Shown piece by piece: positions 15,586 to 23,922 of a DNA stretch of 48,696 nt (its first letter is position 1; every line of letters starts with the position of its first letter). Under the pieces are notes generated by a model. That model ran no database searches, was not told the origin of the DNA, and saw nothing but the letters and a program-made list of their open reading frames with translations. Source of the stretch: DATFXM01 sp035315885 (lineage in GTDB: Bacteria > Acidobacteriota > Blastocatellia > UBA7656); assembly GCA_035315885.1 (NCBI GenBank), contig DATFXM010000110.1, positions 1 to 48,696 of the forward strand, in the 5' to 3' direction. Both the position numbers and the translations under genes were made by a program.

Positions 15586-16534
15586 GTGAACCCGTGGTTG
15601 ATTGCTCCAGGTTGCGAACTGCGGCAGTCGAAACTTCTGGAGGCAACACCGAACTACCCTCCCAACTGCTGCTGCCAAGAGCCCAGCCCCTGATCAACAC
15701 GTAAGTGGCCCAGCATTCAATGGCAAAAGGTGGAAAACCCAAATAACCAAGCACCGGCATCTCGAAGAGCCTGATTCCTCCGAAGTAGGGAACGGTGTAA
15801 GTCCACTTCGTAGCCGCCCAATAATTCCAGAACTCCCAAAGAACGCCGCAAAGGGCGCCGCCCCCGAGCAGCGATATGGTCCTTCGCCACGCGCCTTGGC
15901 CGATGTCTCGCAAAATCGAAGGCCTTCCTGCGAGCGCGTTAATCGGATCGAAGAACAGAATAAAGGACAGCCAAACCAGAGGCGCAAACCAGCCCGACAA
16001 AACAACGAGCGGCAAGATGGCGAGCGCGGCTCCAATTGCGGAAATGATTCTCAGCGGGGTCCTGGACAATCCAACCGCGCGCCACTTCGTTTTGCGCCTG
16101 AAAACAGTTAGCCTCAAAAGGTCCGCGGTCTCAAACATTGCCGGGGAAATGGTGGCGAATGCCCAGTCGTAGCCGATTCGCCGCACAAAAAGGTTGGGCT
16201 CAATGTTGTGATAATGCCACCACAGCTCGAGGTTCGAATTCCAGAACCGCGGGGCATTATACAGTTCAAACAGCCACCAATTTGCAATGGAGACTACCGC
16301 CAGTATCAGGAACTCGCGCCGGTCGTTGACCAGCAGGGATCGATTTTGAAGCTTATAAACAAGGGCGTCGACAAACAGGATATAGAAGGTCCACATTATG
16401 GGAGTGAACCAGCCGCTGACAAACTCGTTGCCTTCGATGAGAAGGGCTCCAGCGGCGACCATGCCGATAAAGCCGACATACCCGTGGGTTCTGAGGCCAG
16501 CCTGCAGAGTTCCCTCGTCGATGCGCGAGCTCAT
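15575..16534 (-). CDS. Polytopic membrane protein of unknown function
   Basis: About 319 aa from the ATG at 16534 (MSSRIDEGTLQAGL); the frame extends further but without membrane-protein-like sequence. It has about eight hydrophobic segments. Two halves share a pattern: SGWFTPIMWTFYILFVDALVY and SGWFAPLVWLSFILFFDPINAL, each followed by a RDRREF or RRTISLL turn and WWLFELYNAP or VLWEFWNYWA. This points to an internal duplication. The second half ends with a tryptophan/tyrosine-rich WTYTVPYFGGIRLFEMPVLGYLGF. That stretch recalls the carotenoid-cyclase-like membrane family, but I would not assign that function. It lies upstream of the TrmH gene and overlaps it. Confidence 0.65.
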   Translation of the reverse strand: MSSRIDEGTLQAGLRTHGYVGFIGMVAAGALLIEGNEFVSGWFTPIMWTFYILFVDALVYKLQNRSLLVNDRREFLILAVVSIANWWLFELYNAPRFWNSNLELWWHYHNIEPNLFVRRIGYDWAFATISPAMFETADLLRLTVFRRKTKWRAVGLSRTPLRIISAIGAALAILPLVVLSGWFAPLVWLSFILFFDPINALAGRPSILRDIGQGAWRRTISLLGGGALCGVLWEFWNYWAATKWTYTVPYFGGIRLFEMPVLGYLGFPPFAIECWATYVLIRGWALGSSSWEGSSVLPPEVSTAAVRNLEQSTTGSHAG

Positions 16535-16658
16535 TCGGCCAAGTATACTACAGAGGTGGTATTGAATCAGGATACGAGCCGACCCTCTGCGGTGTCTTGT
16601 TCTTGACGCGGGTGACTCGGCAAAACAAATTAACACAACGCTCGTCACTCAAAGTGCT

Positions 16659-16686
16659 TTGACAACCAACTCGAGGGGCGTATCTT
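16659..16686 (+). promoter_or_regulatory. Sigma-70-like promoter of the APC permease gene
   Basis: TTGACA at 16659-16664 and TATCTT at 16681-16686, spaced 16 bases, about 70 bases before the ATG at 16755. The -35 box is perfect and the -10 box has four of six consensus bases. Confidence 0.55.
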
Positions 16687-16754
16687 ATTCAGTCTGAGTC
16701 CCGGAATGGCGTCAGCCCAATCGCCGTGCGTCCGTCAATAGGCCCGCGATTACA

Positions 16755-19064
16755 ATGAACACTCCAAAACCAAGCACAAGGGTCCGAGTGGTTGTCGCCA
16801 CCTCGGTGATGCTGTCCTTTATTTCCTTTTGGCGAGCCGCCGCAATCGTCCTGAACGATCTGGGGTCATCCGCGTTTTACGCGGGAGGTCTCGCCGAGCA
16901 GTACGTAGGCAAGGCGGCGCCGTGGTTCATCCTCGCGGTGATGCTTTTCAGCTACGCCGTGCGAATGCTCTACATCGAGTCCTCTTCGATGTTTACTCGC
17001 GGCGGCGTCTACCGCGTAGTCAAGGAGGCAACGGGCGGCACCCTTGCCAAGCTCTCAGTGTCGGCGCTGATATTTGACTTCATTCTCACCGGTCCGATAT
17101 CGGGCGTGGCCGCGGGACAGTACATCGTCGGGCTTGTCTCCAGCACCCTGACCCTCTCTGGCCATCCATGGCAGCCGTCTACGGAGACCGTCAATCATCT
17201 CGCCGCAGTAATTGCCATTGGAGTAACGGTCTATTTCTGGTGGCGAAACATAAAGGGTGTACATGAGTCGAGCGACGATGCGCTCAAGATCATGTACATC
17301 ACGACGGTGATGGTGGTCCTGATGATCGGGTGGGGGCTGATCACCCTCCTGGAGAAGGGCGGACAATTGCCGCCTCTTCCCAAACCCAGCAACCTGAGCT
17401 TCTCCGGTCCACCCGAAAATGCGCTTGGCTGGCTGCAGGGCTTGAGCTGGTTTACCAAGGACGGCGACCGTCATCGCATTGCTGCCGGTGCGGGCAGCCT
17501 CATCGGTTTCATAGGCATATTGATCGCCATGGGCCACTCGGTACTGGCGATGAGCGGCGAAGAAACACTCGCGCAAGTCAACAGGGAGCTCGAATACCCG
17601 AAGCTCAAGAATCTGAAGCGCGCCGGAATGGTGATCTTCATCTATTCGCTGCTGTTCACTTCGCTGGTGTCGTTCTTCGCGGTGGCCATCATTCCGGATG
17701 ATTCTCGCCCGAAGTACCTTCAGAACCTGATCGCCGGGCTCGCGATGAATTTTTATGGACCCATGTATCTCAGGCTCTTGTTCCAGGCGTTTGTCGTCGT
17801 GGTCGGGTTCCTGATGCTGGCCGGAGCGGTCAATACCGCGATCATCGGATCCAATGGAGTTCTGAATCGAGTCTCAGAAGACGGAGTGCTGACGGACTGG
17901 TTCCGCGCGCCTCAACGCAAGTACGGCACGACCTATCGCATCATAAACATGATTGCGATTCTTCAGATCGTGACGATCGTTGCCTCCAGGGGCGATACGT
18001 TCAAGCTGGGTGAGGCTTATGCGTTTGGTGTCGTGTGGAGCTTTGCGTTTAACGCAATAGCCACGCTGGTGCTTCGATTCAAGCGGCCAGAGGACCGCGA
18101 GTGGCGAGTGCCCGGTAATCTCACCCTGGGCCGCATCGAGATTCCGTTTGGGTTACTCGCGATTGGCGTAGCGCTTGTGCTCATCGCGATCACAAATCTG
18201 TTTACAAAAGAGTACGCGACGATCTGGGGAGTTGCCTTCACCGCGGCGTTCTTCACGATGTTCACGGTGTCCGAGCACGTGAACCGGAAGAAACAGGATC
18301 TAACGCTTGCGAAGTTGGACAGGTTTCAGCTCCAGCACAGCGAAGTGGTTGATCAGCAGACGGTGGGTGCGCGGCCAGGCAACATCATGGTATGCGTCCG
18401 CGACTACAACACTCTCGGACATCTCGAGCACACATTGACGCGCACCAACACCGAGGAGAAAGACCTTGTGGTGATGACTACGCGTCTGATCACCGGACCA
18501 ACCGAACGCGATCTCCCAGACGAAAACCTGTTCACCGATTACGAACAGAGGTTGTTCACGCAGGTGGTTGCGCTGGCTGAAAAACACGGCAAGCCCGTAG
18601 ACCTGGTTGTAGTCCCGGCAAGCAACGTGTTCGATGCGGTCGCACAAACCGCGGTACGGTTGGATTCGGAGGAAATCGTGGCGGGCATGTCTTCGAAGAT
18701 GACGACACTGGAGCAAGCGCGCGAGCTGGGGCGGGCCTGGGAACGGCTGCCGGATAAGCCGCGGAGGAAGGTCACGTTCAAGATAGTCGCGCCAAATGGC
18801 AAGGAACAGGTCGTGTATCTGGGGGCTCATCAACCTGACTTGACGGAAGACGATGTCAACCTCATTCACAAGCTTTGGCTGCAGGTAAGCAATATACCGA
18901 GCCGTCGCCGGGTTCATCATCGCGACGTGGTCAGGGTGGCGCTGGAGAGGCTGGATCGAGATTTGCGGGCTCATAGTGACGTCATGCTCGATTTTTACAA
19001 GCTCGAGCAGAAAGAGGATCACAAACACCCTGCTCAACATGAATCAAGCGCTCGACGGAGGTGA
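16755..19064 (+). CDS. APC-superfamily amino acid permease with C-terminal USP-like domain
   Basis: A 769-aa protein. Residues 1-510 hold about twelve membrane helices with the APC pattern: an early glycine-poor TM1 (VVVATSVMLSFISFWRAAAIVL), FTRGGVYRVVKEATGGTLAKLS like the GGxY motif of amino acid transporters, and SGVAAGQYIVG. Residues about 535-700 are soluble. PGNIMVCVRDYNTLGHLEHTL opens a universal-stress-like alpha/beta fold that continues with DLVVVPASNVFDAVAQTAV. The tail (700-769) is basic. Permease-USP fusions are a known architecture; the soluble part may sense nucleotides. Substrate unknown. It stands alone, divergent from the minus-strand operon, with its own promoter. Confidence 0.88.
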   Translation: MNTPKPSTRVRVVVATSVMLSFISFWRAAAIVLNDLGSSAFYAGGLAEQYVGKAAPWFILAVMLFSYAVRMLYIESSSMFTRGGVYRVVKEATGGTLAKLSVSALIFDFILTGPISGVAAGQYIVGLVSSTLTLSGHPWQPSTETVNHLAAVIAIGVTVYFWWRNIKGVHESSDDALKIMYITTVMVVLMIGWGLITLLEKGGQLPPLPKPSNLSFSGPPENALGWLQGLSWFTKDGDRHRIAAGAGSLIGFIGILIAMGHSVLAMSGEETLAQVNRELEYPKLKNLKRAGMVIFIYSLLFTSLVSFFAVAIIPDDSRPKYLQNLIAGLAMNFYGPMYLRLLFQAFVVVVGFLMLAGAVNTAIIGSNGVLNRVSEDGVLTDWFRAPQRKYGTTYRIINMIAILQIVTIVASRGDTFKLGEAYAFGVVWSFAFNAIATLVLRFKRPEDREWRVPGNLTLGRIEIPFGLLAIGVALVLIAITNLFTKEYATIWGVAFTAAFFTMFTVSEHVNRKKQDLTLAKLDRFQLQHSEVVDQQTVGARPGNIMVCVRDYNTLGHLEHTLTRTNTEEKDLVVMTTRLITGPTERDLPDENLFTDYEQRLFTQVVALAEKHGKPVDLVVVPASNVFDAVAQTAVRLDSEEIVAGMSSKMTTLEQARELGRAWERLPDKPRRKVTFKIVAPNGKEQVVYLGAHQPDLTEDDVNLIHKLWLQVSNIPSRRRVHHRDVVRVALERLDRDLRAHSDVMLDFYKLEQKEDHKHPAQHESSARRR

Positions 19065-19090
19065 GGGCACAGCACTCTTAAAAGGTTCCT

Positions 19091-19540
19091 ATGACTATCG
19101 TTGAGAAAATTAACAAAGATATGACGGAAGCGATGAAGGCGAAAGAAGCCGAACGCCTGAGTGCGCTTAGGATGGTAAAGACTGCGCTTAAGCTTCGGGA
19201 GACCGAACTGCCCGGCCCGGTCGACGACTCGGAAGCGATCAAAGTACTCACGACGCTTCTAAAGCAGCGGCGTGACTCTGCAGAACAGTATCGCAACGGC
19301 AAGAGGGAGGATCTTGCTCGAAAAGAGGAGAATGAGGCTCGAATAATTGAGGGATATCTGCCGGCAGCTGCGAGCGAGCAAGACATGTCCCTGGCAGTGG
19401 ACGAGACTATTCGAGAGCTTGGTGCTACCTCGCCTAAGGACATGGGTGCGGTCATCAAAGCAGCGCGCGCACGCCTCGAGGGTAAGACAATCGACGGAAA
19501 GGCGCTTAGCGATTTGGTGAAGGAAAAATTGTCGAGGTGA
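19091..19540 (+). CDS. GatB/YqeY domain protein
   Basis: A 149-aa protein of the YqeY type: an N-terminal helical half (INKDMTEAMKAKEAERLSALRMVKTAL) and a C-terminal three-helix half (LGATSPKDMGAVIKAARARLEGKTIDGKALSDLVKEKL), with the KDMGxVM-like and DG motif usual in the family. The fold matches the tail of GatB, which binds tRNA in the amidotransferase. Free YqeY proteins are widespread and their role is not firmly known. It starts 26 bases after the permease stop, with an AAAGG ahead of the ATG, so it may be cotranscribed with it. Confidence 0.9.
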   Translation: MTIVEKINKDMTEAMKAKEAERLSALRMVKTALKLRETELPGPVDDSEAIKVLTTLLKQRRDSAEQYRNGKREDLARKEENEARIIEGYLPAAASEQDMSLAVDETIRELGATSPKDMGAVIKAARARLEGKTIDGKALSDLVKEKLSR

Positions 19541-19549
19541 AGAAGTGGT

Positions 19550-19627
19550 CAGTAGGCAGTATGCAGTATGCAGTAGGCAGATAGTTTAGTCGTCGGCAGC
19601 GACTCAGAACTCAGAACTCAGAACTCA
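19550..19627. repeat. Two heptamer arrays before larB
   Basis: CAGTAGG/CAGTATG heptamers (four copies and a partial one) fill 19550-19582. After about 20 bases an AACTCAG array runs from 19602 to 19627. Its last unit ends two bases before the larB ATG, so the array occupies the ribosome-binding site. Confidence 0.8.
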
Positions 19628-19629
19628 CC

Positions 19630-20382
19630 ATGACCCAGGAGGATCTTAGGAAGCTGTTGGAAGAGGTCAGCAAGGGCAGGATCGATCCAGAAGCCGCCGC
19701 TCGAAAACTTACCGCGCTGCCTTTCGAGAACCTCGAATTCGCCCGCGTAGATCATCATCGGGAGCTTCGAATCGGCTTTCCCGAGGTCATCTTTGGCGAA
19801 GGAAAAACGTCAGAACAAGTCGCCGCTATAGCCGAGCGAATTCTCGGCAGTAGCTCTAATCTCCTCGTCTCGCGCGCCTCCGCCGATCAATTTGCCCACC
19901 TCGCGGCAATTGCCCCTGACGCCGAATATCACTCGGAGGCTCGCATGATCAGCGTCGTACGAGACCGATCAGAGCGAGGCGACGGCACAATCGCGGTCAT
20001 CTCCGCGGGTACTTCCGATATTCCGGTCGCCGAAGAAGCCGCTATCACCGCCACCACGATGGGCAATCGCGTGACCAGGATCTACGATGTCGGCGTCGCG
20101 GGAATTCATCGCCTGCTGGGGTCGAGAGATCATTTTGAGCCGGCCCGTGTGATCATCGTCGTGGCTGGAATGGAGGGGGCGCTGCCTTCGGTGGTGGGCG
20201 GCATGGTGTCGGTGCCGGTCATCGCCGTGCCGACGAGCATCGGCTACGGCGCGGCGTTTGGAGGCATAGCTGCTCTCCTGGGCATGCTTAATTCCTGCGC
20301 CTCCAATGTCACTGTCGTGAACATCGACAACGGCTTCGGTGCGGGGTTCGTTGCGAGTTTGATCAATCGAAAGCGAAGCTAG
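19630..20382 (+). CDS. larB: LarB, nickel-pincer nucleotide cofactor synthase
   Basis: A 250-aa protein matching LarB throughout. It begins with the short helix EDLRKLLEEVSKGRIDPEAA, then LPFENLEFARVDHHRELRIGFPEVIFGEGKT, a family signature. The C-terminal PurE-like domain follows (VISAGTSDIPVAEEAAITA, GMEGALPSVVGGMVSVPVIAVPTS, GYGAAFGGIAALLGMLNSC). LarB carboxylates and hydrolyses nicotinic acid adenine dinucleotide to pyridinium-3,5-biscarboxylate mononucleotide, the first step to the cofactor of lactate racemase and related racemases. LarC and LarE are not in the window. The ATG has no Shine-Dalgarno because a heptamer array abuts it; AGGAGG occurs just inside the coding region. Family alignment still favours this start. 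Confidence 0.93.
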   Translation: MTQEDLRKLLEEVSKGRIDPEAAARKLTALPFENLEFARVDHHRELRIGFPEVIFGEGKTSEQVAAIAERILGSSSNLLVSRASADQFAHLAAIAPDAEYHSEARMISVVRDRSERGDGTIAVISAGTSDIPVAEEAAITATTMGNRVTRIYDVGVAGIHRLLGSRDHFEPARVIIVVAGMEGALPSVVGGMVSVPVIAVPTSIGYGAAFGGIAALLGMLNSCASNVTVVNIDNGFGAGFVASLINRKRS

Positions 20383-20588
20383 CGCTGAGCGCTGAGTTTC
20401 GACCCCGAAGGGATTGCGTCCGCATCCTGCAAACGCGCGCTTCACCAACTCTATCGCAACCCCTTCAGGGTTGCCGGAAATCGCCGTGGCGCTTTCCCAG
20501 GGTAGCCGCAGACGGCAACCCTGGGCTAGACGATGCAACCCTTCGGGGTTGGAACTCAGCACTCGGCACTCAGCACTCAGCACTCGAG
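20383..20588. repeat. Palindromic repeat block 2 with heptamer arms
   Basis: A single unit of the block-1 core: CCCCGAAGGGATTGCG at about 20403, its inverse near 20456-20473, the CCCAGGGTAGCCG palindrome near 20497, and the closing CAACCCTTCGGGGTT near 20538. It is framed on the left by GCTGAG-type heptamers (20383-20398) and on the right by CACTCAG heptamers (20552-20588). The left arm begins immediately after the larB stop. Confidence 0.85.
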
Positions 20589-20608
20589 TTGGCAAGACTA
20601 TCCTCGCT

Positions 20609-20638
20609 TTGACAGCCATCAGAAGCGACAGGTAGACT
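20609..20638 (+). promoter_or_regulatory. Sigma-70-like promoter of the pnt operon
   Basis: TTGACA at 20609-20614 and TAGACT at 20633-20638, spaced 18 bases. It gives a leader of about 145 bases before the pntAA ATG at 20791. I see no clear riboswitch fold in that leader. A GAGGAGA Shine-Dalgarno precedes the ATG. Confidence 0.5.
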
Positions 20639-20790
20639 CTGCACAGTTATTGGAGACGCTTTATCCCTGGTCTGGCGTTCCCCTTACAGCTTTCCGGGGA
20701 GTGCAATTTGGTTCTCGAGTACGGGTTCGGAACACGGCGACGAGCGTTCGGCAAGTGGGGTTGTGTCTGCTTTGCCTGTCGAGGAGATAG

Positions 20791-21936
20791 ATGAAGATCA
20801 GCATTCTACGTGACTCGCAACCCGCCGAGTCGCGGGTGGCACTCGTACCCGAATCGGTTCGTAGCCTCAAAAACGAAGGAGACGTTGTTCAAGTTCAAAG
20901 CGGCGCCGGTGCCGCCGCGGGTGCAAGCGACGACGATTTTGCCGCAGCGGGCGCGACCGTTCTCCCCAACCGAGACGAGCTCCTCTCAACCTGCGACGTT
21001 CTTGCCGTCGTCAACCGGCCCTCAACACCGGACATCGAACTCCTTCAACCCAACACCGTAGTCGTCGGATTCCTTAAGCCCCTCGATGAACCCGATGAGA
21101 TGGTCCCCTTCCTGGAGCGGGGCGTGACCACAATCGCGATGGAATTGATACCGCGCATCACACGCGCTCAAGCAATGGACGCGCTTTCGTCCATGGCCAC
21201 AGTGGCGGGTTACAAAGCGGTGTTGATGGCCGCCGATCTGCTGCCGCGAATGTTTCCAATGCTGATCACCGCCGCCGGGACCGTTGCGCCTGCAAAGGTC
21301 CTGGTTCTTGGCGCCGGAGTAGCTGGTCTTCAGGCGATCGCAACCGCGCGGCGTCTCGGTGCGGTCGTCGAGGCGTACGACGTCCGCGCCACGGCCGGCG
21401 AGCACGTGCGGTCTCTCGGGGCAAACTTTCTGCAAGTGGACCTCGGAGGAATCAAGACAGAAGACGAGGGCGGGTACGCGGTCGAGCTCAGCGAAGAAGC
21501 GCTGGAACGCGGCCGGCAGCTCATCGCAGAGCGCGCGAGAGCGGCGGATGTGATCGTGACCTCGGCGCAAGTACCCGGACGGCCTGCGCCGATTTTGTTG
21601 CGCACGTCGGCGGTTGACCGGATGAAGCCCGGCTCGATTGTTGTCGATCTCGCTGCGCCAACGGGAGGCAACTGCGAGCTGAGCAAGCCCGGTGAAACGA
21701 TAGCGCATCGCGGTGTGACTATAATGGCGCCGCTGAACGTGGCAGCTAGTGTGCCGGTGCATGCGAGCCAGTTGTATTCGAGGAATGTTGCGGCTCTTTT
21801 GAGGTTGCTTCGAGGCGCTGATGGGGAGGTCAGGGTAGATCTGGCGGATGACGTCGTGGCCCCTGCGTGCATCACTCATGGGGGTCAGATCGTGAATCAG
21901 CGCGTGGCCGTCGCCCTCGAGGCCTTTGAAATCTGA
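20791..21936 (+). CDS. pntAA: NAD(P) transhydrogenase subunit alpha, part 1 (PntAA)
   Basis: A 381-aa soluble NAD(H)-binding component (domain I) of proton-translocating transhydrogenase. The N-terminal alanine-dehydrogenase-like half starts MKISILRDSQPAESRVALVPESV. The Rossmann motif is VLVLGAGVAGLQAIATARRLGAVVEAYDVR, followed by the acidic-to-basic switch region and DVIVTSAQVPGRPAPIL. It moves hydride between NADH and NADP+ in exchange with PntB and is driven by the proton gradient. The membrane part of alpha is a separate gene (pntAB), the three-gene form common in many bacteria. The stop overlaps the AAATCTG heptamer array before pntAB. Confidence 0.95.
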   Translation: MKISILRDSQPAESRVALVPESVRSLKNEGDVVQVQSGAGAAAGASDDDFAAAGATVLPNRDELLSTCDVLAVVNRPSTPDIELLQPNTVVVGFLKPLDEPDEMVPFLERGVTTIAMELIPRITRAQAMDALSSMATVAGYKAVLMAADLLPRMFPMLITAAGTVAPAKVLVLGAGVAGLQAIATARRLGAVVEAYDVRATAGEHVRSLGANFLQVDLGGIKTEDEGGYAVELSEEALERGRQLIAERARAADVIVTSAQVPGRPAPILLRTSAVDRMKPGSIVVDLAAPTGGNCELSKPGETIAHRGVTIMAPLNVAASVPVHASQLYSRNVAALLRLLRGADGEVRVDLADDVVAPACITHGGQIVNQRVAVALEAFEI

Positions 21937-21955
21937 AATCTAAAATCTGAGATTC
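21927..21955. repeat. AAATCTG heptamer array between pntAA and pntAB
   Basis: About four heptamers of the AAATCTG/AAATCTA type lie in the 22-base spacer and over the last codons and stop of pntAA. The array ends four bases before the pntAB ATG and leaves only a weak Shine-Dalgarno. Confidence 0.65.
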
Positions 21956-21958
21956 TTT

Positions 21959-22288
21959 ATGACCACCGAAGTAATAATCGCCGGACTATACGTGTTCGCT
22001 TTGGCGGCATTCCTGGGCTACCAGGTCATCTCACGAGTCCCGCCCCTTCTGCACACGCCCCTTATGTCGGCGACAAACGCGATTTCCGGCATCTCTCTCG
22101 TCGGCTCGATAGTCACCGCGGGCGCGCACTACAACACGATCAGCACGTGGCTCGGATTCATCTCGGTCACCGCAGCAACCATAAACGTCGTTGGCGGTTT
22201 CATGATCACCGACCGGATGTTGAGAATGTTCAAGAGCCGGTTGCCCGGTAGACAAGACTCTGATAAGGAGCGCGAGCAACCCCGATGA
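21959..22288 (+). CDS. pntAB: NAD(P) transhydrogenase subunit alpha, part 2 (PntAB)
   Basis: A 109-aa membrane protein with three to four helices (VIIAGLYVFALAAFLGYQVI, SGISLVGSIVTAGA, TWLGFISVTAATINVVGGFMI). The PLLHTPLMSATNAISGI stretch is the invariant signature of domain II of PntA and forms part of the proton channel with PntB. Its stop overlaps the pntB start by ATGA, so the two are coupled. Confidence 0.95.
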   Translation: MTTEVIIAGLYVFALAAFLGYQVISRVPPLLHTPLMSATNAISGISLVGSIVTAGAHYNTISTWLGFISVTAATINVVGGFMITDRMLRMFKSRLPGRQDSDKEREQPR

Positions 22289-23655
22289 ATGTATTCATCG
22301 AGTTCACCTACCTTGCTGCTTCAATACTTTTCATACTTGGTCTAAAAGGGCTCAGTCATCCGGAGTCGGCGCGTCGCGGCATGATCTACGCCGAGATCGG
22401 CATGTTGTTAGCGATCGTAGGCACGCTGGTTCACAAAGAAATAGTCAGCTATGAATGGATAATTGCCGGACTGATCATCGGCTCGCTTGTCGGAGGCGCC
22501 ATCTCGATCTGGGTGCCGATGACCGCAATGCCCCAACGAACCGCGCTCTCTCATGCGTTTGGAGCGCTTGCCGCTTCCCTCGTAGGCATCTCCGAGTACT
22601 ACCGGCACGCCGGACACGTCGAGACCGTAAAGATGACCGCTCTCGGGTTAGAAGTCATGCTCGGCGGGCTGACCGTAACCGGCAGTCTGATGGCGTTCGT
22701 GAAACTGCAGGACTGGATTCGCGGAACTCCTATCACGTACCCGGGTCAGAATGTCGTGAACATGACGCTGTTTGGCGTCATGACTTTGATGTTGATCTAT
22801 GTGATTGTCGTGCCTTCGGCGACACTCGCCTTCTATTCGGTCGTAGGACTGGCGTACGTATTCGGAGTTCTGCTGGTCCTGCCGATAGGTGCGGCGGACA
22901 TGCCGGTGGTGATGTCTCTGATGAACTCGTATGCCGGATTGGCTGCCGCAGCGACTGGATTTGCGATTTCAAACAACGTGCTGATCATTGCAGGCACGCT
23001 GGACGGCTTCTCCGGTTTCATCTTGTCGATACTGATGTGCCGTGCGATGAACCGCTCGATCAGCAACGTCTTGTTCGGCGCGTTTGGCAGCGAGGCCACC
23101 GCCGCGCGTGGACCTGAGGGCGGAGTTATGCGAGAGGTTTCCGCCGACGACATAGCGTTGCAGATGGCTTACGCGAGGCAGGTCATTTTTGTGCCGGGCT
23201 ATGGAATGGCCACTGCGCAGGCTCAGCATGCGGTTCGGGAGCTTGCTACGCTGCTCGAATCGCGCGGAGTGACGGTGAAGTACGCGATTCATCCGGTAGC
23301 CGGCCGCATGCCCGGTCACATGAACGTGCTGCTGGCGGAGGCGAACGTTCCGTACTCGTCGCTGTATGATCTCGAGCAAATAAACTCGGAGTTCCCGGGA
23401 GCTGATGTCGCGGTTGTGATTGGAGCAAACGATGTTGTGAATCCCGATGCGCGCGACAACCCTCAGAGTCCGATTGCGGGCATGCCCATTCTCGACGTGG
23501 ACAGGGCGCATTCGGTGGTGGTGCTGAAGCGAGGGAAAGGGAAGGGTTTTGCGGGAATTGAGAATCCGCTGTTCTTCAAGCCAAACACTGGCATGTTGTA
23601 CGGAGATGCGAAGGCGTCTTTAATCAAGCTCGCCGACGCCGTTCAACATGTCTAG
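22285..23655 (+). CDS. pntB: NAD(P) transhydrogenase subunit beta (PntB)
   Basis: A 456-aa protein. Residues 1-270 hold about eight membrane helices of domain II, with VPMTAMPQRTALSHAFGALAA and GAADMPVVMSLMNSYAGLAAA as conserved channel parts. Residues about 290-456 are the NADP(H)-binding domain III: VIFVPGYGMATAQAQHAV, GRMPGHMNVLLAEANVPY, VVIGANDVVNPDA and VVVLKRGKGKGFAGIENPLFF. The complex makes NADPH at the expense of the proton gradient. Spacing and overlaps show pntAA-pntAB-pntB is one operon. A palindrome-rich heptamer array follows the stop. Confidence 0.96.
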   Translation: MNVFIEFTYLAASILFILGLKGLSHPESARRGMIYAEIGMLLAIVGTLVHKEIVSYEWIIAGLIIGSLVGGAISIWVPMTAMPQRTALSHAFGALAASLVGISEYYRHAGHVETVKMTALGLEVMLGGLTVTGSLMAFVKLQDWIRGTPITYPGQNVVNMTLFGVMTLMLIYVIVVPSATLAFYSVVGLAYVFGVLLVLPIGAADMPVVMSLMNSYAGLAAAATGFAISNNVLIIAGTLDGFSGFILSILMCRAMNRSISNVLFGAFGSEATAARGPEGGVMREVSADDIALQMAYARQVIFVPGYGMATAQAQHAVRELATLLESRGVTVKYAIHPVAGRMPGHMNVLLAEANVPYSSLYDLEQINSEFPGADVAVVIGANDVVNPDARDNPQSPIAGMPILDVDRAHSVVVLKRGKGKGFAGIENPLFFKPNTGMLYGDAKASLIKLADAVQHV

Positions 23656-23755
23656 AATTTCAGATTTCAGATAATTTCAGATCTCAAATTTCAGATTTCA
23701 GATCTCAAATTTCAGGTTTCAAATTTCAGATTTCAAATTTGAAATTTGAAATTTC
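23656..23755. repeat. ATTTCAG/ATTTCAA heptamer array after pntB
   Basis: About fourteen heptamers of the ATTTCAG, ATCTCAA and ATTTCAA type fill the spacer after pntB. The last part (AAATTTGAAATTTGAAATTT near 23736) is self-complementary. Its final TTGAAA serves as the -35 box of the next promoter. Confidence 0.8.
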
Positions 23756-23773
23756 AACGGAACTGCGTATACT
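23746..23773 (+). promoter_or_regulatory. Sigma-70-like promoter of the TPR gene, -35 box inside a heptamer array
   Basis: TTGAAA at 23746-23751, contributed by the repeat array, and TATACT at 23768-23773 with 16 bases between. A start near 23780 gives a leader of about 140 bases that includes the nested stem-loops at 23790-23864. Confidence 0.5.
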
Positions 23774-23789
23774 TCTGACCGGCTCTACG

Positions 23790-23864
23790 GTTCAACCTGA
23801 TTAGCGAAGGGCAGCCTTCGCAAAACCAAAACGTTCCAGGTTGAACGGCTTTCCTCACAGGAAA
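23790..23864 (+). promoter_or_regulatory. Structured leader of the TPR gene
   Basis: GTTCAACCTG (23790-23799) pairs perfectly with CAGGTTGAAC (23837-23846) around an inner hairpin, GCGAAGG (23804-23810) with CCTTCGC (23815-23821), loop GCAG. A third hairpin follows at once: TTTCCT (23850-23855), loop CAC, AGGAAA (23859-23864). Three perfect stems in 75 bases of a leader suggest an RNA element. No known class is recognised. Confidence 0.5.
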
Positions 23865-23922
23865 ACGGTCCGACGCTCCGCTCACCGAGCAAGGGTGTCT
23901 TGGAAAATCCCAGGAGTTCACT

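Noticed and set aside
19969..20619. A 216-codon minus-strand ORF across larB and repeat block 2
   Set aside because: Its start comes from the repeat and the rest is antisense to larB.
21022..21879. A 285-codon minus-strand ORF across pntAA
   Set aside because: It is antisense to a well-conserved gene in high-GC DNA, with no recognisable domain.
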